A DNA stretch of 16,561 nucleotides, taken from Treponema sp. GTDB taxonomy: Bacteria; Spirochaetota; Spirochaetia; Treponematales; Breznakiellaceae. Under the pieces are notes generated by a model. The model did no database searches and was not told the origin of the DNA. It was given only the letters and a program-made list of their open reading frames with translations. Where the stretch lies: NCBI GenBank assembly GCA_031254175.1, contig JAIRUY010000161.1, positions 1-16,561 of the forward strand, in the 5' to 3' direction. Numbering within the stretch: the stretch's first letter is position 1; each line of letters begins with the position of its first letter. Positions 8,039 through 14,041 of the stretch are shown here, one piece after another. The translations under genes were made by a program, and so were the position numbers.

Positions 8039-8572
8039 ATGAGAATTACAGGCGGAGTACTGAAGGGAAGAAAAGTACTGGTTCCCTCGGGAATAATAAG
8101 ACCGAGCATGGACAGAATGCGTGAGTCTGTATTTGCCTGTTTGGGCGATTTATCCGGTCTTTCTTTTCTTGATATTTTTACAGGTTCTGGAATAATCGCT
8201 CTGGAAGCAGCTTCCCGCGGCGCCGTTTTTATCGAAGCTGTTGAACAGGATAAATTAAAACGAAAAACCCTCCTTGAAAACGTATCAATTTCACCGTATC
8301 GAATTAACTGCCGTTTTATGCCCGCTGAACTTTATATCAAAAGGGCAAAAACCCCTTTTGATATCATATTCCTTGATCCTCCCTTCCCCTATCAGCACAA
8401 ATGGGAATTGGTTTCAAATATTGCTTTTTCCCTTCTTGTAAAAAATGAAAGTAAAATCCTTATTCACCGTCCAGGCAAAGATTTTTTACAAAACACCATT
8501 CAGTTTTTAAAGAAAACGGACAGCCGTGAATACGGAAGATCGGTAGTGGATTTTTTCACAGTAGAAAAATGA
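8039..8572 (+). CDS. rsmD: 16S rRNA (guanine-966 N2)-methyltransferase RsmD
   Basis: RsmD methylates G966 of 16S rRNA in the small subunit, using S-adenosylmethionine. Numbered from ATG 8039 the product is 177 residues, normal for the family. It shows the N-terminal MRITGGVLKGRK, the RPSMDRMRESVF segment (21-32) typical of RsmD, the SAM-binding FLDIFTGSG (43-51) followed by EAASRGA, and the catalytic motif IV FDIIFLDPPF (107-116). An in-frame GTG lies 6 nt upstream (8033) and would add Met-Leu. The sequence AGGA (8025-8028) is 4 nt from the GTG and 10 nt from the ATG. I prefer the ATG because family members start at MRI. The coding sequence contains a perfect 12-bp inverted repeat at 8334-8364. 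It sits between an unknown helical protein and two TPR proteins. Confidence 0.93.
   Translation: MRITGGVLKGRKVLVPSGIIRPSMDRMRESVFACLGDLSGLSFLDIFTGSGIIALEAASRGAVFIEAVEQDKLKRKTLLENVSISPYRINCRFMPAELYIKRAKTPFDIIFLDPPFPYQHKWELVSNIAFSLLVKNESKILIHRPGKDFLQNTIQFLKKTDSREYGRSVVDFFTVEK
8334..8364 (+). repeat. Perfect 12-bp inverted repeat (hairpin) inside rsmD
   Basis: ATATCAAAAGGG (8334-8345) and CCCTTTTGATAT (8353-8364) are exact reverse complements around the 7-nt loop CAAAAAC. The hairpin covers residues 99-109, immediately before and into the FDIIFLDPPF motif. It is followed by ordinary coding sequence, not a T-run. Confidence 0.85.
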
Positions 8573-8659
8573 CCATAAAGAATCCGCTTGTTTTTTACGT
8601 TAAAAATGCCAATAATTATAACAGAGAATGTTTCTCTATTTAAAATTTAAAGAAAATGT
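8573..8659 (+). promoter_or_regulatory. Intergenic region with a possible promoter for the TPR genes and rlmN
   Basis: This 87-bp AT-rich gap holds TTTACG (8594-8599) and TATAAC (8617-8622), 17 bp apart, a plausible promoter for the downstream TPR genes. A small hairpin, AGAGAA-TGT-TTCTCT (8623-8637), overlaps the expected transcript start; it lacks a T-run and is not a convincing terminator. Confidence 0.4.
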
Positions 8660-9010
8660 ATGGACAGAAAAAAAATTTTTGAAAAACATGATAAACAAAA
8701 CTCATTTATAAGAGTAACTTCTCCCAAACCCGTTGAAGGCTCCCAAAAAGCGGCGTTAAACCGCAAGGGCAACCAGCTTTTTAATGACGGAGACATCGAA
8801 GCCGCAATGAGGGTTTTTTTAACAACAGGTTATTCAGACGGATTATCCAGAGTTGGAGATCATTATAAATCAAAAAACAGGCCTCTGGAAGCTTTAAGAA
8901 TGTACTGGCTGGCTCCGGATCGTAAAAAATCTGAAAGCTTGATTGAACAGGCAGCTTTCGTTTTGCAAAATCTAATTCACGAAAATGAACAGGAACAATC
9001 TGATGGATGA
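8660..9010 (+). CDS. Small TPR-like protein
   Basis: A 116-residue cytosolic protein with no signal. Residues 1-30 are basic and probably disordered. About residues 31-95 form two to three TPR-like helix pairs (an NRKGNQLFNDGDIEAAMRVF segment, then GDHYKSKNRPLEALRMYWLAP). The C-terminus is acidic and helical. It is too short for a full TPR superhelix and may act as a partner or cap for the larger TPR protein, whose gene begins inside its last codons (8-bp overlap). The ribosome site is weak (AAAGA upstream). An ATG four bases earlier is out of frame and stops quickly. Specific function unknown. Confidence 0.78.
   Translation: MDRKKIFEKHDKQNSFIRVTSPKPVEGSQKAALNRKGNQLFNDGDIEAAMRVFLTTGYSDGLSRVGDHYKSKNRPLEALRMYWLAPDRKKSESLIEQAAFVLQNLIHENEQEQSDG
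8991..8994 (+). promoter_or_regulatory. Ribosome binding site deciding the start of the large TPR gene
   Basis: AGGA at 8991-8994 is 8 nt before ATG 9003. The in-frame ATG at 8985 has no such site, so 9003 is preferred. Confidence 0.55.
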
Positions 9011-10133
9011 TTTTGATTTTTTTGAAAAAAATCCGCCGGAAACTCATCATAATTCTGAGGATAAAAAAATTGCCGAAATATCCAAAACCGGCTATCAATT
9101 TCTGAAAGAAAACAAAATAAGCGAGGCAATTGACTGTTTTTCAAAAATTCTGTTGATGGATGAAAACAATAATTATGCTCTTGTAGGAATGGGAGATGCA
9201 TACCGCAAGTCAGGCTCTGCCCATGATGCTATAAAATACTATCAAAGATGCCTTTCCAATCATCCGCAGAACAACTACGCGCTTTTCGGTCTTGCCAATT
9301 GTTACAAAGCTTTCGGCCAATTTCAAAAAGCAATTGAAATTTGGGAACAATATCTTGCCTATGATGATAAAAACATAACAGTGCTTACAAGAGTAGCGGA
9401 CGCCTACCGTAAAGTCCGTGATTTTGATAAATCAAAATATATTTATAAACGTGTTCTGGAGATGGAAGAAGATAATCCTTACGCCATTATAGGTCTTGGA
9501 CATTTACATTATGATTTTAAAAATTATAATGACGCTCTTTTTTATCTGGAAAAAATGCTTAAATTGGGACTCGATAATGTTGACATTCGTGTTCTCACCT
9601 CCATTGGCAATTGTCACAGAAAATTAAGAACTTTCGATCAGGGTATTCCATATTTTGAAGCTGCGCAAAAAAGAGAAAACCGTAATTTTTACGCGCTTTT
9701 CGGCCTTGCCGACTGTTACAGAGGCATGAACTGCCTTGAAGAAGCTTTGGTATATTATAACCAGATAATAAAGCAGGATTCAAAAAATAAAATGATTTTA
9801 AGCCGCATAGGAGATGTTTACAGGAACCTGAATACTCTGGATAAAGCAAAAGAATACTACGACAAAGCTTTGAATATAGAGTATGATACTTATGCCATAT
9901 TGGGTATTGCAATACTTGACAAAATAAACGGCAAATATGAAGAAGCGATGTCTTCCTTAAGGCGGCTGCTTCAACAGGACAATAAAAACTACCGTTTATA
10001 TGTAGAAATTTCCGATTGTTATTTAAAAATGGGTGAAACTCGTAAAGCCATTGATACTCTGGAGAGCTTTCAAAGATTCGGTAAAAAATGTCAGGTAATT
10101 ACAGATTTACTTAACGAAATAAATAAAAAATGA
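9003..10133 (+). CDS. Tetratricopeptide-repeat protein with ten TPR units
   Basis: A 376-residue protein made almost wholly of TPR units (about ten of 33-36 residues), starting after a short acidic, Phe-rich N-terminus (MDDFDFFEKN). Canonical TPR positions are visible in each unit, for example GDAYRKSGSAHDAIKYYQ, GLANCYKAFGQFQKAIEIW and GLADCYRGMNCLEEALVYY. From the third unit on, two types alternate: one with YALFGL...CY, one with VLTRVADAYRK-like sequence, a 68-residue super-repeat. No signal or membrane segment is present, so it is probably a cytosolic scaffold. An upstream in-frame ATG (8985) would add six residues but lacks a ribosome site. The gene overlaps the small TPR gene by 8 bp and its stop overlaps the rlmN start (ATGA), so the three are translationally coupled. 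Its binding partner is unknown. Confidence 0.9.
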   Translation: MDDFDFFEKNPPETHHNSEDKKIAEISKTGYQFLKENKISEAIDCFSKILLMDENNNYALVGMGDAYRKSGSAHDAIKYYQRCLSNHPQNNYALFGLANCYKAFGQFQKAIEIWEQYLAYDDKNITVLTRVADAYRKVRDFDKSKYIYKRVLEMEEDNPYAIIGLGHLHYDFKNYNDALFYLEKMLKLGLDNVDIRVLTSIGNCHRKLRTFDQGIPYFEAAQKRENRNFYALFGLADCYRGMNCLEEALVYYNQIIKQDSKNKMILSRIGDVYRNLNTLDKAKEYYDKALNIEYDTYAILGIAILDKINGKYEEAMSSLRRLLQQDNKNYRLYVEISDCYLKMGETRKAIDTLESFQRFGKKCQVITDLLNEINKK

Positions 10134-11236
10134 TTACACGGGAAACTTCACCCTGCGCGGGAAGCTTCGCTGAAGAGCACGTTGAGGAGACAGCCGCTCT
10201 GGCAGGTCTTGGTCTTGTGGAACTTGAAAAAGTTCTTTATCCGCTGCCGCCCTTTCGTATTCGCCAAATATATAAATGGATAATCCGCGGAGTAAGCGGC
10301 TTTCAGCAAATGACAGACATTCCCAATGTTCTGCGCGAAGATCTGGAAAAACGTTTTTGTCTTTTTTCCGGTACAGTAAAAAATCAATATAATGACAACA
10401 ATACAAAAAAAATTATACTTGCTCTGAAAGACGGATTAGATATTGAAGCTGTGCTTATAAGAGACGGGAAAAAGCGCAATACAGCCTGCCTGTCTACACA
10501 GGCAGGCTGTCCGATTGGCTGCGTTTTTTGTAAGACAGGCAGATTGGGATTTAAACGCAACCTTGATTCGGCAGAGATAGTGGAACAGTTTATTTTTCTC
10601 CTCATGGAAGCTGCGAAGGAAAAAAGGGCGGAAAATCAGGAAAAACACGTTATAGAAAATATTGTAATTATGGGAATGGGAGAGCCGCTGTTAAATCTCA
10701 TCTCCCTGCGAAAGGCAATCGCAATTCTTAATGACAAACAAGGGTTTAATTTTTCAAAACGCAGGATTACTGTCTCTACCTGCGGCATCTGTGGCGGCCT
10801 GTTTGACATTGCCGAAAACGGCCCCTATGTGCGGCTGGCTCTTTCTTTAACAACAGCCGATACGCAGCTGCGCGAAAAACTAATGCCGGGAATAAAACAT
10901 GAGCCTCTTGTGAAAATCAAAGAAGCGCTCATTTTGTTTCAAAAAAACGGCGGCGGAAGGATCACTCTGGAAATTCCTTTGCTTAAGGATTTAAACACCC
11001 GTGACAAAGACATTTTTTCCATTGCCGCTTTCGCAAAAGGAATCGACAGCATAATTAACATAATACCCTGGAATCCAATAGCCGGCTTTGAGTTTGAAGG
11101 CAACCTTCTTCATGAACCCGGGAAAAATGAGATTTCTGACTTCGCGGGCAAACTGGAAAATCTGGGGTTAAAAGTAACAAAAAGGCTTCGTAAGGGCTGC
11201 GGTGTAATGGGAGCATGCGGACAACTTGGAACCTGA
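10130..11236 (+). CDS. rlmN: 23S rRNA (adenine-2503 C2)-methyltransferase RlmN (dual-specificity family)
   Basis: RlmN is a radical-SAM enzyme that methylates C2 of A2503 in 23S rRNA and, in some bacteria, A37 of tRNA. The 368-residue product has the N-terminal helical PFRIRQIYKW (41-50), the iron-sulphur motif CPIGCVFC (Cys127, Cys131, Cys134), an upstream conserved Cys120, GMGEP (182-186) and the catalytic methyl-carrying cysteine in GACGQL (Cys363). The usual STSG stretch is replaced by STCGICGG (216-223), giving two extra cysteines. About 20 residues precede the normal N-terminus. The start overlaps the TPR stop by 4 bp (ATGA) and lacks a ribosome site, so it depends on coupled translation. 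A perfect hairpin covers codons 118-127. The stop is 1 nt from the converging membrane-protein gene. Confidence 0.95.
   Translation: MITRETSPCAGSFAEEHVEETAALAGLGLVELEKVLYPLPPFRIRQIYKWIIRGVSGFQQMTDIPNVLREDLEKRFCLFSGTVKNQYNDNNTKKIILALKDGLDIEAVLIRDGKKRNTACLSTQAGCPIGCVFCKTGRLGFKRNLDSAEIVEQFIFLLMEAAKEKRAENQEKHVIENIVIMGMGEPLLNLISLRKAIAILNDKQGFNFSKRRITVSTCGICGGLFDIAENGPYVRLALSLTTADTQLREKLMPGIKHEPLVKIKEALILFQKNGGGRITLEIPLLKDLNTRDKDIFSIAAFAKGIDSIINIIPWNPIAGFEFEGNLLHEPGKNEISDFAGKLENLGLKVTKRLRKGCGVMGACGQLGT
10481..10510 (+). repeat. Perfect 13-bp-stem hairpin within rlmN radical-SAM codons
   Basis: ACAGCCTGCCTGT (10481-10493) and ACAGGCAGGCTGT (10498-10510) are exact reverse complements around CTAC. 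The 30 nt are exactly the ten codons for TACLSTQAGC, ending on the first cluster cysteine. A run of six T follows at 10524-10529, and a second partial copy of the right arm, ACAGGCAG, lies at 10535-10542 and could compete for pairing. Confidence 0.9.
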
Positions 11237-11237
11237 A

Positions 11238-11843
11238 TTATACCTTAAGAATATCAAACGCAAGAGAAAAGCCGAGAGGAATATGCGTTAAAAAAAAGAG
11301 CAAAAATCCCAATGCTGTTTGTTGAGAAAAGAAAGCCCAGTAAGAAGAAGCGGCAGTAACCGGCAGAAGCAGAACGCAAAGTATTGTAAGAATGACTGTG
11401 TACCAGCGGAAGTTTTTTGTCATCCAATGAATAAAAAAAGAAATACCCACGGCAAGGGCAGTCCATAGCATGGGAACTGCGACAAGTAAAACAGGCTCGT
11501 ATTGCGAACTCCAGCTAAGCGCCCGCAGAGCCGCGACAGGAATGAGCCAGAGCAGAGCGAAATTGGCAAAATCAGCTTCACCGGAAAAGCCCCGGAAAAG
11601 CAGCATTAAAAAACACACCAAAAGCGGAACAAGTACAGGCAGGCTTACAATATCAATGAATCCAAAAAGCCACCTGGATAATCCAAAACCTCCCGGGCTG
11701 ACAAGATCGCCCAGGAAGAATTGAATAATTGCTGTTATGCTTCCAAGAAGCAATGCCCATATACTGCCGGAACTGCCGGCATTTGCAAATGAACGGCGCA
11801 GAAGATAAAACAGCGGAACCCATAACAGACAGAAAAAACTCAT
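11238..11843 (-). CDS. Multi-pass membrane protein of unknown function
   Basis: A 201-residue integral membrane protein with about six hydrophobic segments (roughly 1-16, 28-45, 60-84, 93-106, 117-138, 145-195 in two passes). I recognise no motif or family. The first segment begins at the start codon, so the N-terminus may be a signal anchor. The gene starts 16 nt after the tpi stop, with only a weak ribosome site (CAGG about 10 nt upstream), so it is probably the last gene of the gap-pgk-tpi operon. It contains a local 11-bp tandem duplication of CCGGAAAAGCC near 11580-11603 (plus-strand reading) coding for RGF-like residues. Its stop is 1 nt from the rlmN stop on the opposite strand. A transport or regulatory link to glycolysis is speculation. 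Confidence 0.75.
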   Translation of the reverse strand: MSFFCLLWVPLFYLLRRSFANAGSSGSIWALLLGSITAIIQFFLGDLVSPGGFGLSRWLFGFIDIVSLPVLVPLLVCFLMLLFRGFSGEADFANFALLWLIPVAALRALSWSSQYEPVLLVAVPMLWTALAVGISFFIHWMTKNFRWYTVILTILCVLLLPVTAASSYWAFFSQQTALGFLLFFLTHIPLGFSLAFDILKV

Positions 11844-11859
11844 CTTTCAAAAACCTGTT

Positions 11860-12612
11860 TTAAGAAAATTTTGCTATGGGCACAAAAGTATCAGTTTTAA
11901 GCGATGCGCCCCCAACAAGAGCGCCGTCAATATTCTTCATAGCCATAAGCTGCGCAACATTATCAGATTTCACAGAACCGCCGTACTGGATAATTATTTT
12001 ATCCGCTGCGGTTTCTCCGTAAAGCCTTGCTATAACTTTTCGAACAAAGGCATGAACAGCCTCGGCATCTTCCGGAGTAGCGGTCTTTCCTGTGCCAATA
12101 GCCCAAACAGGCTCATAGGCAATGACAATGTTCGCCAAATCTCCCTCGCTTACCCCTTCAAGGCCTTTTATTGTCTGAGTTTCACAGACTTCTTCCGCTT
12201 TGCCGGCTTCCCTTTCTTCCAAAAGTTCGCCAATGCAGAGGATTACCTCAAATCCGTGTTTAAGCGCAAGTTTTACCTTTTTGTTAATAAGCGCGTCATC
12301 TTCCTTGTATAAATGACGCCTTTCACTGTGTCCCAGAATGATGGTCTGCACTCCAAGATCCTTAAGCTGCAATACCGAAACTTCTCCGGTATGCGCTCCC
12401 TGTTCTTCCGGCGCGCAGTTCTGCGCTCCAAGACGGATATTGGTGCCTTCTACAATGGCAGAAACAGTTTCAATATTTGTAAACGAAGGGGCGACAAGGT
12501 ACTTGTGCTTTCCATCTTTTAACTCGTTAACAAGAGCCTGTGCCAACTGCGCAGACTCTTCCCGTGTTTTATGCATTTTCCAGTTACCGGCGATATAGTA
12601 GTATCTACTCAT
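11860..12612 (-). CDS. tpiA: Triose-phosphate isomerase
   Basis: TpiA interconverts dihydroxyacetone phosphate and glyceraldehyde 3-phosphate in glycolysis. The 250-residue protein has the full active site: Asn10 and Lys12 in GNWKMHK, His95 in ILGHSERRH, the catalytic base Glu167 in AYEPVW, the phosphate-gripping loop 6 AIGTGKTA (171-178), and the phosphate-binding QYGGSV (209-214) and GALVGGASL. The frame is open further upstream inside pgk, but the start at 12612 is set by AGAGGA (12622-12617) 4 nt away and by the family N-terminus MSRYYYIAGNWKM. It begins 13 nt after the pgk stop, with the ribosome site in that gap, and is followed by the membrane-protein gene after 16 nt. No missing residues or frame problems. 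Confidence 0.97.
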   Translation of the reverse strand: MSRYYYIAGNWKMHKTREESAQLAQALVNELKDGKHKYLVAPSFTNIETVSAIVEGTNIRLGAQNCAPEEQGAHTGEVSVLQLKDLGVQTIILGHSERRHLYKEDDALINKKVKLALKHGFEVILCIGELLEEREAGKAEEVCETQTIKGLEGVSEGDLANIVIAYEPVWAIGTGKTATPEDAEAVHAFVRKVIARLYGETAADKIIIQYGGSVKSDNVAQLMAMKNIDGALVGGASLKTDTFVPIAKFS

Positions 12613-12616
12613 AATT

Positions 12617-12622
12617 TCCTCT
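12617..12622 (-). promoter_or_regulatory. Ribosome binding site deciding the tpiA start
   Basis: AGAGGA on the minus strand (12622-12617) is followed by AATT and ATG at 12612. It sits in the 13-bp gap after the pgk stop and rules out the longer frame that would start inside pgk. Confidence 0.7.
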
Positions 12623-12625
12623 TGA

Positions 12626-13891
12626 TTATTTTCCCCGGCAGACTTCAATGCCGGGAAGTTTTCTGCCTTCAAGCAGTTCAAGCGAAGCGCCGCCGCCTGT
12701 ACTGACATGGCTCATTTTTGAAGCAAGACCGAACTTGTTCACAGCCGCAACTGAGTCGCCGCCTCCCACAACGGTAATGGTTCCCGTACTTGTTGCTTCG
12801 GCTACAAGTTTTGCGATTTCTTCTGTTCCTTTTGCAAAAGCGTCAAATTCAAAAACGCCGACAGGTCCGTTCCAGACTATTGTCTTCGCGCCTTTAAGCA
12901 CTTCCTTGTATTTGGCGATTGTTTTTTTGCCTACGTCCAGTCCCATCAAATTGTCGGGAAGGTCAATACCGTCTACAGGAATAGCCGCTGAGGCAGCGTC
13001 AAAACTTGTCGCTGCTAAATGATCAAGCGGCAGAACAATTTCCACTCCGGCGTTTTTTGCCGCTTCAAAAATCTTTTTGGCTGTATCAATCTGGTCGTCT
13101 TCGATCAGCGATTTTCCAACCTTAAACCCTTGAGCCTTAAGAAATGTAAACGCCATGCCGCCGCCTATAACAAGCGCGCTTGAGTTTTTTAAGAGGCTTT
13201 CCAGAACAGCGATTTTAGACGAAACTTTCGCTCCGCCGATAATTGCAACTAACGGCTTCTGCGGGTTTGTAACAATCGGCTCAAGGTAGTTAACCTCCTT
13301 CTCCATAAGGAACCCGGCAACGGAAACCGGCACAAACTTGGCGATTGACGCTGTTGAAGCATGATCGCGGTGAGCGGTGCCGAACGCGTCGTTTACAAAA
13401 ACATCGCCGTAAGTTGCAAGCTCTTTAGCCAGTTTATCAAGGTCTGCCGCTTCTTTGGCGGTTTCCTCTTTGTGAAAACGCGTATTTTCAAGCATGACGA
13501 CAGAACCGTCTGCCTGGCTTTCGATAAACGCTTTCTTGCCGTAACAGCCGTCTTCGCCGGCAAAGATAACAGGCTTGCCAAGTTTTGACTGCAGGTATGC
13601 CGCGACAGGCGCCATGCGGTGTTTGCCCTTGATATATGCAGCTTCGTCAAATGATTTGCCGTCTTTTTCGGCCTTTTCTTTTGCCTTTTTTGCGTCCTTG
13701 GACGGATCGCCAAGGTGAGACATCAGAGTGAGGGATTTAACCCCCTGGTCAATAATATATTGAATGGTCGGCAGAGCCGCAGTAATTCTTGTATCATCCT
13801 GCACTACTCCATCCTTCATGGGAACATTAAAGTCAACCCTCATGATGACTCTTTTCCCTTTCAGGTCAACTGATTTTACAGTTTTAATCAT
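12626..13891 (-). CDS. pgk: Phosphoglycerate kinase
   Basis: Pgk makes ATP from 1,3-bisphosphoglycerate in glycolysis. The 421-residue protein is slightly longer than the usual 390-400. Recognisable are RVDFNVP (18-24), DDTRI (32-36), MSHLG (57-61), LENTRFHKEE, NDAFGTAHRDHAST, the nucleotide-site IIGGAKVSSKI, WNGPVGVFE and the C-terminal GGGDSVAA and STGGGASLE. Two oddities: after MSHLG the family Arg/Lys is Asp62 (GDPSK), and a lysine- and acid-rich insertion of about 25 residues follows (about 64-90). The Arg normally there contacts 3-phosphoglycerate. I believe treponemal homologues share this, but could not check. AGGGAG 6 nt upstream supports the start. The gene follows gap after a 147-bp spacer holding an inverted-repeat element and precedes tpiA by 13 nt. 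Confidence 0.97.
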   Translation of the reverse strand: MIKTVKSVDLKGKRVIMRVDFNVPMKDGVVQDDTRITAALPTIQYIIDQGVKSLTLMSHLGDPSKDAKKAKEKAEKDGKSFDEAAYIKGKHRMAPVAAYLQSKLGKPVIFAGEDGCYGKKAFIESQADGSVVMLENTRFHKEETAKEAADLDKLAKELATYGDVFVNDAFGTAHRDHASTASIAKFVPVSVAGFLMEKEVNYLEPIVTNPQKPLVAIIGGAKVSSKIAVLESLLKNSSALVIGGGMAFTFLKAQGFKVGKSLIEDDQIDTAKKIFEAAKNAGVEIVLPLDHLAATSFDAASAAIPVDGIDLPDNLMGLDVGKKTIAKYKEVLKGAKTIVWNGPVGVFEFDAFAKGTEEIAKLVAEATSTGTITVVGGGDSVAAVNKFGLASKMSHVSTGGGASLELLEGRKLPGIEVCRGK

Positions 13892-13921
13892 GATTTTCTC
13901 CCTAAATTTTTATGAGAATTA

Positions 13922-14028
13922 TCACACGGAGACTCAAAGACACAGCGAATTAAAACGGCCATTGTTTGAAATCAAAAGACCTCAAAAACTATGCCTTTTT
14001 TCTTCCCTGTGCCTCTGCGCCTCTGTGA
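13922..14028. repeat. Inverted-repeat element between gap and pgk (CCTCTGYG-type, MITE/REP-like)
   Basis: An imperfect inverted repeat lies in the 150-bp gap between two genes of one operon. The left arm (13922-13949) begins TCACACGGAGACTC and ends CACAGCGAA. The reverse complement of the right arm (14003-14028) begins TCACAGAGGCGCAGAGG and ends CACAGGGAA. Aligned, they share TCACA, GAG, CA, AG, CACAG and GAA with a 2-nt gap. The right arm reads GTGCCTCTGCGCCTCTGTG on the plus strand, an 8-nt period CCTCTGYG. About 53 bp of AT-rich DNA lies between. In the gap-pgk transcript the arms would fold into a long imperfect hairpin. Similar CCTCTGTG-periodic repeats occur, to my memory, in intergenic DNA of unrelated bacteria. 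It encodes no protein. Confidence 0.7.
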
Positions 14029-14041
14029 GAAATATTGCGAG

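Noticed and set aside
8623..8637. Small hairpin after rsmD as a terminator
   Set aside because: The stem is only 6 bp and no T-run follows; it also overlaps a likely promoter start region.
12613..12708. N-terminal extension of triose-phosphate isomerase into pgk
   Set aside because: The frame is open by chance over the pgk end; a ribosome site and the conserved N-terminus set the start at 12612.
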